Assembly (NCBI GenBank): GCA_022402535.1
Contig: JAKRSD010000031.1
Span: forward strand, 41,651 to 105,650
Direction: 5' to 3'
Length of the DNA: 64,000 bases
Origin: Flavobacteriales bacterium
GTDB lineage: Bacteria; Bacteroidota; Bacteroidia; CAIKAF01
Below are positions 28,042 to 37,406 of this stretch, piece by piece; the first letter of the stretch is position 1; each line of letters begins with the position of its first letter. The notes beneath the pieces were generated by a model. It saw nothing but the letters and a program-made list of their open reading frames with translations. It had not been told where the DNA came from and did not search any database. The position numbers and the translations under genes are program-made.

Positions 28042-28467
28042 TTAATTGGCTCCTGCGGGACGAACCACATTGAACGAGTATGGCACACTTTCTAAGCCAT
28101 CCATGGTTACGATAGTGAGTGTGTAAGTACCCGAGTTTGAATTTCCGAATCGTAAACAGCGGTATAAAGACACCTCATTATCTTGGAATATGATATCTAT
28201 AACCCGGGTAATCTGTTCGCTTTTCTCTTTTTTGTCTCCCTCGTACAAGGTCCTAATTCCATAAATGTCATTATAATCAGGATTGTCCATATATAAAGTA
28301 ATGTCCAGCGAAGAACCGTTGGCTCCTCCGTCCGGCGTGTTACAATTATTTATTTGGGTAAATGTGTACTCGGAACCTGTAATTTTATAATTATTCGTTT
28401 CCTTTTTTTTGCAGGCGTTTAAACTGATAAACGCCAAGGCAAGAATGGGTATGATTATCTTTTTCAT
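28042..28467 (-). CDS. small lipoprotein, paralogue of the next gene
   Basis: This 141-residue protein has a lipoprotein signal peptide (lipobox LNACKKK). The mature part is probably a beta-sandwich of unknown function. Motifs NTPDGGANGSSLDITLY and DNPDYNDIYGI align with CTTAGGSEGTNLIFTI and LNPDNLDILEV in the neighbour, so the two are tandem paralogues. It converges on the carotenoid operon with a 16-base gap. Confidence 0.75.
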   Translation of the reverse strand: MKKIIIPILALAFISLNACKKKETNNYKITGSEYTFTQINNCNTPDGGANGSSLDITLYMDNPDYNDIYGIRTLYEGDKKEKSEQITRVIDIIFQDNEVSLYRCLRFGNSNSGTYTLTIVTMDGLESVPYSFNVVRPAGAN

Positions 28468-28469
28468 AT

Positions 28470-28895
28470 TTATTCGGGTTTAACTTGTCTGTATACAAAA
28501 GGTTGGCTTCTCAGGCCATCATCAGAGACTACAAAGAACCGGTAATCGATCCAGGCGTCTGAAGTGGTAATTCGACATCTTTCTACGACCAGGTCATTAC
28601 CCACAAAATAATAATTGGGATTTCCATAGCTGTAAAAAGCATTGCCATTCGGGTAAAGTACATCGAACTCCACTTCCAGGATATCCAGATTGTCGGGGTT
28701 AAGAAAATCAATGGTGAAAATCAGGTTTGTTCCCTCGGAACCTCCGGCAGTAGTACAATCTCCTGCATTTGCATAGGTAGAAGTTACTCCTTCAATGGTT
28801 ATGGTATTCCACTCTAATTTTAAATCATCTTCCTTTTTGCAGGCAGTTGTTATCAGAGTAAATACAACGGCAGCAGATACAAATAGTTTTTTCAT
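28470..28895 (-). CDS. small lipoprotein, paralogue of the previous gene
   Basis: This lipoprotein of 141 residues starts MKKLFVSAAVVF and has the lipobox TTACKKE. The frame is open ten codons upstream, but this ATG gives a proper signal peptide. The mature region shares a GGxxGxxL, NPDxxDI and C-terminal SQPFVYRQVKPE/VPYSFNVVRPAG pattern with the downstream paralogue, two bases away. Function is unknown. Neither carries a T9SS domain, so both are expected to be membrane-anchored lipoproteins. Confidence 0.75.
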   Translation of the reverse strand: MKKLFVSAAVVFTLITTACKKEDDLKLEWNTITIEGVTSTYANAGDCTTAGGSEGTNLIFTIDFLNPDNLDILEVEFDVLYPNGNAFYSYGNPNYYFVGNDLVVERCRITTSDAWIDYRFFVVSDDGLRSQPFVYRQVKPE

Positions 28896-28955
28896 AGGCA
28901 TTAAATGATGGGTGAAGATAGGCAAAATGTAGGGAGTTGCCTATTTAAACTAAGC

Positions 28956-28990
28956 AAAAGGGTCACCTTACTGAGTAAGATGACCCTTTC
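28956..28990 (-). terminator. hairpin terminator after the choice-of-anchor L gene
   Basis: AAAGGGTCA and TGACCCTTT pair with an inner TTACT/AGTAA stem. It lies 22 bases after the stop of the minus-strand T9SS gene. The T tract on that strand is short, so strength is uncertain. Confidence 0.65.
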
Positions 28991-29011
28991 GAAGTGTGGT
29001 TTGTTTTATTA

Positions 29012-31573
29012 CTAATTACCCGAAATGGTAACTGTATGTGCTAATTTTTTCTCTTCGTTATTGCAGTCTACATAGAGAATGGTCATAAAATAAACACCAT
29101 CTGAGATGTTTTTTGGTGCCCAATTAATCTCTTTGTCTTCCGTTTCAAACACTTTATTTCCCCATCTTGAATAAATCTTCACATTGAATTTGATAGAGTA
29201 TTCAAAGAGGTTAGGAACCGTGTATACATCATTTACATTATCGCCGTTAGGCGTAAAGATATTCGGAAGCGTAGAAGGTTCTACGGTTGGAATTTCTATC
29301 ACGGTGGTAGAAACGGTATCAGAACTACAGGCATTACCAACAATCAGGGTGTAAGTTCCCGGAGTGTTTACATCGATGGTTTCTGTAATGGCTCCATTGC
29401 TCCAAAGGAAGGTAACCGTACTGTCGTAACCCGAAGCAGATAAGGTAATAGTTTCTCCACCACAAAGGAAAAACTCAGGATTGATGAACGGCGTAGGGAA
29501 GGTAACGGGTACCAATTCCAAACTATCTCTGAATTTACAGCCGGCGTTATTCGTCAATTCGAGCCAATAGGTCCCCGGCGATGTAGTGGTTAAGGTTTGT
29601 GTCGTGGCTCCATTTTGCCACAGATAACCTGTAACAGGAGGGTAGTTGGTGTTATCTGCACTGTTTGATAAAATAATGGTATCCCCCGGACAGATTGCCG
29701 AAGTATCATAACCGGCGAGGAATAATTCTACTTGTGGAAGTGGAGTAACAAAAATTCTAAAGTCATCTTGTCCGCATGCGCCTGGTGAAGTAGCTGTTAC
29801 TGTTAAGAATAACGTATCATTTTCAGGTCCCGGATTTAAATAGGTTAAGCTGGGATTTACAGCATTCGGATCATCAAAGAAATTGGCGGGCTCCCATTGG
29901 TAATTTACACCCGCTAATGGATTGGGGTTCAGGTTAACATTTGCGCCTGAACAAACAAATTTATCGGTGATATTGAACGGGATATTAGCCGGTTCAAATA
30001 CCTCAAATGTTTCTGAGAGTTGACATCCGAATTGGTCAGTAACGGTTACAGAATAAGTACCCGGGCTAAGACCCGTTAAATCTTCTGAGGTAATATTTCC
30101 CGGAGTCCAAGCGTAGCTGAACGGAGGGGTCTGTCCTACTACAATCAGGTTGATAGCACCGTTGTTTACACCAAAACAAGAAGCACTATCCACATCGGCA
30201 GTAACGCTGAATTGGGGTGGACCGATGGTAACCTGCACCGTATCTACGGCATTAGGATAAATTCCACATCCATCAGTAGCCGTTACAACATAAGTACCGC
30301 TCTGAGTGGGAGTAAATGTTAACGGATCCGTTCCACCTCCGCCCGGGAAAGCCCACACTACGGTTAGAGGAGGAACCCCGCCATTGGTTATGGCATCAAA
30401 CGTTTGTTGAACTCCCGGACAGATTAAACGATCGGGTCCGCCATTCACGGTTAGAGGAGTAACATTTTGAATAGTAAATGTTACAGAAGATGTAATAACC
30501 TCACCGCAGGCATTGATGTTGGTGATAGATAGGGTAACAGTTTCCGGTCCTTCAGCTAATGCATCCTGAAGAGCCGAAATGGTTACGGTAACGGAACTCT
30601 GACCCGGAGCAAAAATAATTTGAGAAGGGAGCGTGGTGTAGTCGACCCCGTTTATGGCGGTTCCACTTATGTCCAAATCAACTGTATCTGCCTGACCAAT
30701 AACTCCATCACGGAAGAACGTGATGGTAACATCCGAACAGCCTTCATAAATAACGGTATCGTTTACGGCATTTGTGTAATTATAGGTCGGAGAAATAGTA
30801 ACGGCTCCGGTTCCGAAGGAGTTTTCTTCTAAAAATACGGCAGAATCATAAGCTGAGTCACCTACGTCTGCAATAGCTAATTTGATTGTATAGGTAGAGC
30901 ACGGAACAACAGGGGCGATTGCGGTTAACACAACCGTATATCCATCAAATACAAAATTGCTGCTGCTGTTGGCCACATAGTATTGAGTATTTGTGTTTTG
31001 GTTTACATTATTAATACTCACCGGAGTGGCCGTTCCCGGAATTAAGGCAATATTCGTGATGTTATAGGCCGGTCCTGCCGGGTTAGGACCGGTGAGGAAG
31101 AAGGCAAATACATCGTTAAAGCTGGAGCCTACAAATTCAGGATATTCTTCGGATGCAAATACATATTTGAACTTCAGGGTATCTCCAGCAGGAACAAAGT
31201 CAAACTGTAAAACGGCTCTATCCTGAGTACCAGATATGATTGAATTTAAATTCGGATCTGATCCTCCTCCATTTGTGCCGCTAATAAACCCATTGGCAGG
31301 AGTCCCATAGGCAGGATTTCCGTTCACTAGGCCTGAAGTGAGTACAATACCTCTGTTAATCCCAATGTTTGATTGCAATCCATTATCAAATACTCCAATC
31401 GAGTTGGGATTTGTGGTAAACGAATTGATATTTGAGGTAGTAACTCCGCTGCCTACGAGTACATTTTGTACGGCATTGACTGCGGAAATTGGAGCTACGG
31501 TTATCTGGGCTTTTAGGCCGCTGAATGAAAGTAGAGCAGCTACTCCCAACACCGTGATTTTTGTCAAATTCAT
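29012..31573 (-). CDS. choice-of-anchor L domain protein with T9SS type B sorting domain
   Basis: This 853-residue secreted protein has a signal peptide (ending near GLKAQ). A choice-of-anchor L domain spans about 30-250; typical segments are GINRGIVLTSGLVNG and FKYVFASEEYPEFVG. A Calx-beta-like segment with FAPGQSSVTVTISA follows. SprB-type (CFGVNNGAINLIV) and PKD-like repeats come next, and a type B T9SS sorting domain begins LPNIFTPNGDNVNDVY and includes YSRWGNKVFETED. It is likely a surface or extracellular adhesin-like protein. It has its own -7 box and a hairpin at the 3' end. Confidence 0.9.
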   Translation of the reverse strand: MNLTKITVLGVAALLSFSGLKAQITVAPISAVNAVQNVLVGSGVTTSNINSFTTNPNSIGVFDNGLQSNIGINRGIVLTSGLVNGNPAYGTPANGFISGTNGGGSDPNLNSIISGTQDRAVLQFDFVPAGDTLKFKYVFASEEYPEFVGSSFNDVFAFFLTGPNPAGPAYNITNIALIPGTATPVSINNVNQNTNTQYYVANSSSNFVFDGYTVVLTAIAPVVPCSTYTIKLAIADVGDSAYDSAVFLEENSFGTGAVTISPTYNYTNAVNDTVIYEGCSDVTITFFRDGVIGQADTVDLDISGTAINGVDYTTLPSQIIFAPGQSSVTVTISALQDALAEGPETVTLSITNINACGEVITSSVTFTIQNVTPLTVNGGPDRLICPGVQQTFDAITNGGVPPLTVVWAFPGGGGTDPLTFTPTQSGTYVVTATDGCGIYPNAVDTVQVTIGPPQFSVTADVDSASCFGVNNGAINLIVVGQTPPFSYAWTPGNITSEDLTGLSPGTYSVTVTDQFGCQLSETFEVFEPANIPFNITDKFVCSGANVNLNPNPLAGVNYQWEPANFFDDPNAVNPSLTYLNPGPENDTLFLTVTATSPGACGQDDFRIFVTPLPQVELFLAGYDTSAICPGDTIILSNSADNTNYPPVTGYLWQNGATTQTLTTTSPGTYWLELTNNAGCKFRDSLELVPVTFPTPFINPEFFLCGGETITLSASGYDSTVTFLWSNGAITETIDVNTPGTYTLIVGNACSSDTVSTTVIEIPTVEPSTLPNIFTPNGDNVNDVYTVPNLFEYSIKFNVKIYSRWGNKVFETEDKEINWAPKNISDGVYFMTILYVDCNNEEKKLAHTVTISGN

Positions 31574-31597
31574 TCTATATGTTTTTGCTTATTCGAG

Positions 31598-31605
31598 CAA
31601 AGATA
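31598..31605 (-). promoter_or_regulatory. -7 box of the choice-of-anchor L gene
   Basis: TATCTTTG on the minus strand, an exact TAnnTTTG match 24 bases upstream of the start. Confidence 0.55.
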
Positions 31606-31629
31606 TATAATTGTTATTAAATCTTAAAA

Positions 31630-34600
31630 CTATTTTGTGGTCAGAATTAAATCATCTGCCTGAACCGGTGTGTTTTCACTTAACACGATGCGCTCTATTT
31701 CACAATCCTTTATTGCCGTTACCAAGGTCTCCATTTTCATGGCTTCAATCACGAAAAGTGGCGTGTTTCGCTGAACTTTATCGCCAGGCTTGACCAATAT
31801 TTTGGATAACATGCCCTGTAATGGGGCTCCGATATGATTGGAATTGTCTTTTTCGGCTTTGGCATTTCGAATTTTTTCCTTTTTCAGCGATTTATCGGTT
31901 ACCGATATGTTTCGCGTTTGTCCGTTCAGCTTGAAAAATACAATCCGGTTTCCGTTTTCATCCGCCGGGCCGATGAACATAAAGCGGATTAACAGGGTTT
32001 TGCCGGGTGCCGTTTCCACCTCACATTCTTCCCCGGGTTTCAGTCCAAAGAAAAAGTTTAGCGTAGGTATCATAGAGATATCGCCATAGGTGTTGTAAAA
32101 TTGGATATACTCTTCAAACACTTTAGGAAACATTTTGAACGAAAGATAATCCAGCTCTGTCAGTTGCTCTCCGTATTGTTTGCGGAATTGCCGGATGTCA
32201 TTTTCGATGTCTATGTCTGCAATTTCTTCCGACGGATTTTTTTCAAAAGGTTTTTCGCCCTTCAGAATAATTTCCTGGATATCTTTCGGCAGCCCGTCAT
32301 CCGGAAAACCTAACTCGCCCCGGAAAAGTTGTTTCACCGACTCGGGGAATGAAATTTCATTTCCTTTGGTTCGTACATCTTCTACCGTCAGATGGTTTGA
32401 AACCAGAAACTGGGCCATATCCCCCACCACTTTTGAAGAAGGAGTAACTTTTACGATATCGCCAAATAGCATGTTTACTTCAGCAAACGTTTTCTTCACT
32501 TCTTCAAATCGATCGCCCAGTCCGAGTGCGATTGCCTGGGGTTTCAGATTGCTGTATTGTCCGCCCGGAATTTCGTGTTCATACACTTCGGCCGTTCCTG
32601 CTTTTAATCCCGATTCAAAGGGGTAATAGTATTCGCGTACGTTTTCCCAATAATTGGAATACTGATTCAGGCTGTGCACATCAATTCCTCCACCCCGCGG
32701 ATGGTCTTTCATCATTTCTGCCACGGAATTAAAGTTGGGCTGGGAGGTAAGCCCCGAAAGCCCGCCTAATGCCACATCTACAATGTCTACTCCTGCTTCG
32801 GCCGCTTTCAGATAGGTGGCTGCCTGTATGGAAGAGGTATCGTGTGTATGTAAATGAATGGGAATGTTTACGGTTTCGCGCAGGGCTTGAATTAATTCAA
32901 AGGCGGCATAAGGTTTCAGCAGTCCGGCCATGTCTTTAACGGCAAGCATGTGTGCACCGGCTTCTTCCACTTGTTTGGCCAAACGCAGGTAGTATTCCAG
33001 GTTATACTTTTTGCGGGTTACATCATGAATATCTCCCGTGTAGCATACTGTTCCTTCAGCTATGGCTCCGGTGTGTTTTCGTAAGGTTTGAATGGATTTT
33101 TCCAGACTTTTTACCTGATTCAGGGAGTCGAAAATGCGAAAAAGGTCTACGCCCGTTTCCCAGGATTTGATAAGGAATTTTTCGAGGACATTGCCCGGAT
33201 AGGCGGCATAACCCACCCCATTGGAACCTCGGAAAAGCATTTGAAGCAGAATGTTGGGTGCGGCTTCGCGTATTTTTTTCAATCGCTCCCAGGGGTCTTC
33301 CTTCAAAAAGCGAAGGGCTACATCAAACGTGGCTCCGCCCCACACTTCCAGACTGAAAATTTCGGGGTGGTTTTTGGCAAAACTTTCTGTCACTTTTACC
33401 ATATCCAAGGTTCGGATTCTTGTGGCCAGCAGCGACTGATGCGCATCGCGAAGTGTGGTATCGGTGTATAACAGTTTGCTTTCGTTGCGTATCTGTTGAG
33501 CGAATGCTTCGGGGCCCATTTGGGTCAGACTTTGCTTACTTCCCGAAGGGAATGCTCCGTATCTGTCGTAAGCAGGGATTATTGGCTTTAGAAATTTTTT
33601 GTCGGAATCAACCACTTTTACATCCGGATTGCCATTTACGATTACATCTCCCAGATAATTCAGGGTTTTGGTACCCCTGTCCAAGGTTCTTTTGAAGGTA
33701 AACAGTTCGGGATGTTTTTCAATAAAATTTACGTTTACCTGTCCGGCTTTAAACTCCGGGTGATTGATGATATTCTGTAAAAACGGAATATTGGTTTTTA
33801 CCCCGCGGATTCTAAACTCGCGTAGGGCACGGGTCATTTTCCGCGAAGCGCCGTCAGCCGTGCGTGAATGGGCGGTAAGTTTCACCAACATCGAATCAAA
33901 ATACGGACTTACGTTCACGCCGGCATATACACTTCCTGCATCCAACCGGATTCCAAAACCTTCCGCACTGCGGAAAGCGATTACGGTTCCGTAGTCGGGC
34001 ATAAAGTTGTTTTCAGGATCTTCGGTGGTAATGCGACACTGAATGGCGCACCCGTTTACTTTCAGGTTTTCCTGTACAATATCCAGTTCTTCGCTTCCCA
34101 GCTTATTGCCCATCGCTATCCGAATCTGGGCTTTTACGAGGTCAATACCCGTTATCATTTCGGTAACTGTGTGTTCTACCTGAATGCGGGTGTTTACTTC
34201 AATGAAATAGATGTTTTCCTGAGCGTCAACCAAAAATTCCACCGTGCCCACATTGGTATAATCAGCCTGTTTGCAGATGGCAAGCGCATATTCGTGCAGC
34301 TTTTTACGGGTACTTTCCTGAATACCCCAGGCGGGTGCTGTTTCCACCACCTTTTGAAAACGCCGCTGCACTGAACAGTCACGTTCAAACAGATGCACCA
34401 TATTGCCGTAATTATCGGCACAGATCTGCACCTCGATATGTTTGGGGTTTTCAATGTATTTTTCAATAAAGAGTGTTCCGTTTCCAAACGCATTCAAGGC
34501 TTCGCGGGAGGCTTGTTCAAACTGGGCCGCCATTTCGTCTGCCTTGCGGATAATGCGCATGCCTCTTCCGCCTCCGCCGGCTGCGGCTTTGATAATCACC

Positions 34601-35073
34601 GGAAAACCTACCTTATTTGCTTCTTCTACAGCTATTTCAGCGGAAGATAGGGGAGTCTGATTGCTTTCAATGAGTGGTAGTCCGGCTTCGCGGGCCAAAA
34701 GTTTGGCCGATACTTTATCGCCCAGTTTTTCCATGGATTCGGGCGTGGGACCCACCCAGATGATTCCGTTTTCTTGGCAGGCACGGGCAAACGCCGCATT
34801 TTCGCTCAAAAAGCCGTAACCGGGATGTATGGCATCTACCTGCTTGGCTTTTGCCAGGCTGATGATTTCCTGAATATCCAGATAGGGTTTCAACGGTTGG
34901 TTTTCGGCCCCGATACAATAGGATTCATCGGCTTTGTAACGATGAAGTGAATAACGGTCCTCATGGGTATATATAGCCACGGTGCGGATATTCATTTCGT
35001 CACAGGCCCTCAAGATCCGGATTGCAATTTCGCCACGGTTGGCTACGAGTAGTTTTTTGATGTCTTGTTTCAT
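31630..35073 (-). CDS. pyc: pyruvate carboxylase
   Basis: This 1147-residue single-chain enzyme makes oxaloacetate from pyruvate and bicarbonate. The domain order is biotin carboxylase (about 1-450; KAAAGGGGRGMR, and IQVEHTVTEMITG), carboxyltransferase (about 530-1000; TTLRDAHQSLLATRIRT, and the carbamylated-Lys region AVKDMAGLLKP) and biotin carrier (last 80 residues; EAMKMETLV with biotinyl K1113). The frame extends 21 codons further upstream, but MKQDIKKLLVANRGEIA is the family N terminus. It fills the TCA cycle and supports gluconeogenesis. It stands alone on the minus strand. Confidence 0.96.
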   Translation of the reverse strand: MKQDIKKLLVANRGEIAIRILRACDEMNIRTVAIYTHEDRYSLHRYKADESYCIGAENQPLKPYLDIQEIISLAKAKQVDAIHPGYGFLSENAAFARACQENGIIWVGPTPESMEKLGDKVSAKLLAREAGLPLIESNQTPLSSAEIAVEEANKVGFPVIIKAAAGGGGRGMRIIRKADEMAAQFEQASREALNAFGNGTLFIEKYIENPKHIEVQICADNYGNMVHLFERDCSVQRRFQKVVETAPAWGIQESTRKKLHEYALAICKQADYTNVGTVEFLVDAQENIYFIEVNTRIQVEHTVTEMITGIDLVKAQIRIAMGNKLGSEELDIVQENLKVNGCAIQCRITTEDPENNFMPDYGTVIAFRSAEGFGIRLDAGSVYAGVNVSPYFDSMLVKLTAHSRTADGASRKMTRALREFRIRGVKTNIPFLQNIINHPEFKAGQVNVNFIEKHPELFTFKRTLDRGTKTLNYLGDVIVNGNPDVKVVDSDKKFLKPIIPAYDRYGAFPSGSKQSLTQMGPEAFAQQIRNESKLLYTDTTLRDAHQSLLATRIRTLDMVKVTESFAKNHPEIFSLEVWGGATFDVALRFLKEDPWERLKKIREAAPNILLQMLFRGSNGVGYAAYPGNVLEKFLIKSWETGVDLFRIFDSLNQVKSLEKSIQTLRKHTGAIAEGTVCYTGDIHDVTRKKYNLEYYLRLAKQVEEAGAHMLAVKDMAGLLKPYAAFELIQALRETVNIPIHLHTHDTSSIQAATYLKAAEAGVDIVDVALGGLSGLTSQPNFNSVAEMMKDHPRGGGIDVHSLNQYSNYWENVREYYYPFESGLKAGTAEVYEHEIPGGQYSNLKPQAIALGLGDRFEEVKKTFAEVNMLFGDIVKVTPSSKVVGDMAQFLVSNHLTVEDVRTKGNEISFPESVKQLFRGELGFPDDGLPKDIQEIILKGEKPFEKNPSEEIADIDIENDIRQFRKQYGEQLTELDYLSFKMFPKVFEEYIQFYNTYGDISMIPTLNFFFGLKPGEECEVETAPGKTLLIRFMFIGPADENGNRIVFFKLNGQTRNISVTDKSLKKEKIRNAKAEKDNSNHIGAPLQGMLSKILVKPGDKVQRNTPLFVIEAMKMETLVTAIKDCEIERIVLSENTPVQADDLILTTK

Positions 35074-35203
35074 GGTATGTTGTGAAGCAGGGTATAAATT
35101 TACACAAAACAAGTATGCATGCATAATAAAATGCATGCTAAATTTTAGGATTTTATGAACAAGAATACCTAAAGCAGGGTATTCATCGGGGAACAGGAAT
35201 GTG

Positions 35204-35211
35204 TACTTTTG
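35204..35211 (+). promoter_or_regulatory. -7 box upstream of the PD40 repeat gene
   Basis: TACTTTTG matches TAnnTTTG exactly, 19 bases before the ATG. Confidence 0.55.
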
Positions 35212-35229
35212 CCCAAATTTTAATTTAGG

Positions 35230-36291
35230 ATGAAAAAAGCAATTTTAGCTGCCGGTTTACTGATGATTTCGGGTGTTGTACTTTTTGCCCAGGATGACAA
35301 ACTGCTGTATAAAGATGAAGTGCATTTTAAAAATATTAAACAATACACCTTTAAAGGCGAGAATGCCGAAGCCTATTGGAGTTTTGATAATAAATCGGTT
35401 GTATTGCAAATTACCAACGAAGAATGGGGCGTTCCCTGCGATCAGATTTTTACATTCAAGGTGGCTGACGGACCCATTTCAGGGAAACCGAATCGGGTAA
35501 GCACCGGACTAGGAAGAACCACCTGTGCCTATTTTATGCCAAAGAATAAAACCGTGGTGTATGCATCTACGCATTTGGGCGATAAAGTTTGTCCTCCCAC
35601 ACCCGACCGCAACACAGGGCGTTATGTATGGCCTATTTATGATACCTACGACATTTTTGTGGCCGACTTAAAAGGCAATATTGTAAGGCAGCTGACCGAC
35701 AGAAAAGGCTATGATGCCGAAGCTACGGTTTCGCCCAAAGGCGATCTGATAGTGTTTACCAGCGACCGAAGCGGTGATTTGGAGTTATACACCATGGACT
35801 TAAAAGGAAATAATGTGAAGCAGATCACCAACGGATTGGGGTATGATGGTGGCGCGTTCTTTTCTCCCGATGGCAAAAAACTGGTTTTCCGTTCTTCACG
35901 TCCTAAAACGGATGCCGAAATTGCCGATTATAAAGATTTATTATCCAAAGGGTTGGTAGCTCCCACCAATATGGAAATATACACTTGTAATATAGACGGT
36001 TCCGACCTTCGTCAGGTAACGAATTTGGGCAAAGCCAACTGGGCACCGTTTTATCATCCTTCCGGCAAAAAAATTATTTTTTCCTCCAATCACCATTCGC
36101 CCCGCGGCTACAATTTTAATCTGTTCATGATTAATGAGGACGGCACGGGACTGAAACAAATCAGTTTCGACGGGGTATTCGATGCGTTTCCGATGTTTTC
36201 GCCCGATGGAAAAAAGATTATGTTTTCTTCAAACCGGAACAACGGAGGCACCCACGATACCAATGTTTTTATAGCGGATTGGGTGGAGTAA
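35230..36291 (+). CDS. periplasmic TolB-like PD40 beta-propeller protein
   Basis: This 353-residue protein has a signal peptide (cleaved near LFAQ) and several PD40/WD40-like repeats with FSPDGKKLVFRSSR, HPSGKKIIFSSN and FSPDGKKIMFSSNR. The fold is a TolB-type propeller. Family members include scaffold proteins and components of peptidases, but no peptidase domain is attached here. It leads a + strand run through a membrane protein, a shikimate-kinase-like protein and a metalloprotease, with overlaps between the first genes. Confidence 0.85.
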   Translation: MKKAILAAGLLMISGVVLFAQDDKLLYKDEVHFKNIKQYTFKGENAEAYWSFDNKSVVLQITNEEWGVPCDQIFTFKVADGPISGKPNRVSTGLGRTTCAYFMPKNKTVVYASTHLGDKVCPPTPDRNTGRYVWPIYDTYDIFVADLKGNIVRQLTDRKGYDAEATVSPKGDLIVFTSDRSGDLELYTMDLKGNNVKQITNGLGYDGGAFFSPDGKKLVFRSSRPKTDAEIADYKDLLSKGLVAPTNMEIYTCNIDGSDLRQVTNLGKANWAPFYHPSGKKIIFSSNHHSPRGYNFNLFMINEDGTGLKQISFDGVFDAFPMFSPDGKKIMFSSNRNNGGTHDTNVFIADWVE

Positions 36292-36320
36292 GGTTATTTC
36301 ATTACCTTAGCATCCCCTGC

Positions 36321-36884
36321 ATGAAAAGCGCCATTATACCTGATAAAATACGATATCGCTACCGGAAATTTATTCTTCTGTGGATTCCGGTCAGGGTATA
36401 TGTGCTCAATTCTCCGCTTTCTCCGGCCGAAATTTCGGGCAGGCTCATGTCGGCCATACATCCGTTCCGGTTGTATTTTTTGTTTTCGCCCAAAAACCCC
36501 AAACCGTACACCGGGAAATTTGCCGGCACGGGCTTTACGGCTATCAAAAATAATCCGGGCAGTAATCACAGACCATTGAAAGTCTTGGGAAACTTCTATA
36601 TGCGGAATGATAAAATTTATATCCGGCTTATTTTTTCCAATCCGTTTTCCATTGTAAATATTGCCATACTCGGATTGTTATACATGGTGATGCTGGCCTT
36701 TCGTTTCAAACCGTTTGTGGGCTTTTTGCCCAATGTGCTTTTTTATCTGTTCCCGGCTCTTTTCACCTATTTGTTGACCAATTTTTCGTTTCAGAGAATC
36801 TATAAAAAGGAAAAAGCCTTTTTCTTTCACCTGTTTAAAGCCCGAAGACTGAAAGATGATGAGATTGAGCGACTTGGATTTTAA
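36321..36884 (+). CDS. membrane protein of unknown function
   Basis: This is a protein of about 187 residues with two hydrophobic helices (about 110-150: NIAILGLLYMVMLAF and FLPNVLFYLFPALFTYLLT). The soluble N-terminal part has no family I recognise. The frame is open from 36279, overlapping the preceding gene; the ATG at 36321 (MKSAIIPDK) avoids that overlap. It overlaps the start of the next gene by 29 bases. Confidence 0.6.
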   Translation: MKSAIIPDKIRYRYRKFILLWIPVRVYVLNSPLSPAEISGRLMSAIHPFRLYFLFSPKNPKPYTGKFAGTGFTAIKNNPGSNHRPLKVLGNFYMRNDKIYIRLIFSNPFSIVNIAILGLLYMVMLAFRFKPFVGFLPNVLFYLFPALFTYLLTNFSFQRIYKKEKAFFFHLFKARRLKDDEIERLGF

Positions 36885-37395
36885 ACCTATTTATCCAAAC
36901 CGTTGGTTTATCTGGGGTATGCCCTATTCGGGAAAATCGTCCTTAGGAAAAAAACTGCGTAAAATTCTTCCTTTTTCCGTGGTGGATTTAGACGCCGAAA
37001 TTCAGCAGCTGTATAAAAAATCGCCTGCAGAAATCATAAAGGAATCAGGTGAACCCGAATTTCGAAAAAGAGAATCGGAAGTGCTGAAAAATACGGTATC
37101 ACTTTTTGAGGAATTTTGCCTTATCACAGGCGGAGGAACCCCCATTAGGGCCGAAAATGCCGGGTTGATGTTACACACCGGAAATTGTCTGTTTATGGAT
37201 ACTTCCCTTCCGGAAATGTTGGAGCGGTTCCGGGCAAAATCAACACAGGAAAGACCCTTGATTAATCCGGGAGACGAATCGGGTTTTACGGCCTTGTACC
37301 ATTCCCGGATTGATGCCTATCAAAAGGCGCATGCTCATTTTCTTTCCGAAAAAGAAGCATTGACCTATTTTTCTCAACTTTACCCAAGCAAATAA
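36856..37395 (+). CDS. shikimate kinase-like protein
   Basis: This 179-residue P-loop kinase has Walker A GMPYSGKSSLGKKL, the substrate Asp in VVDLDAEIQQLYKKS, FRKRESEVLKN and the glycine-rich ITGGGTPI. Shikimate kinase phosphorylates the 3-hydroxyl of shikimate for chorismate synthesis. It matches AroK in motif order and length, but the Walker A region is slightly unusual and the gene is in a non-aromatic context, so the substrate is probable and not certain. Confidence 0.78.
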   Translation: MMRLSDLDFKPIYPNRWFIWGMPYSGKSSLGKKLRKILPFSVVDLDAEIQQLYKKSPAEIIKESGEPEFRKRESEVLKNTVSLFEEFCLITGGGTPIRAENAGLMLHTGNCLFMDTSLPEMLERFRAKSTQERPLINPGDESGFTALYHSRIDAYQKAHAHFLSEKEALTYFSQLYPSK

Positions 37396-37406
37396 TTACA
37401 ATCAGG

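Noticed and set aside
35074..35136. Upstream extension of pyruvate carboxylase
   Set aside because: Extra 21 codons do not match the family; MKQDIKKLLVANRGEIA is the expected N terminus.
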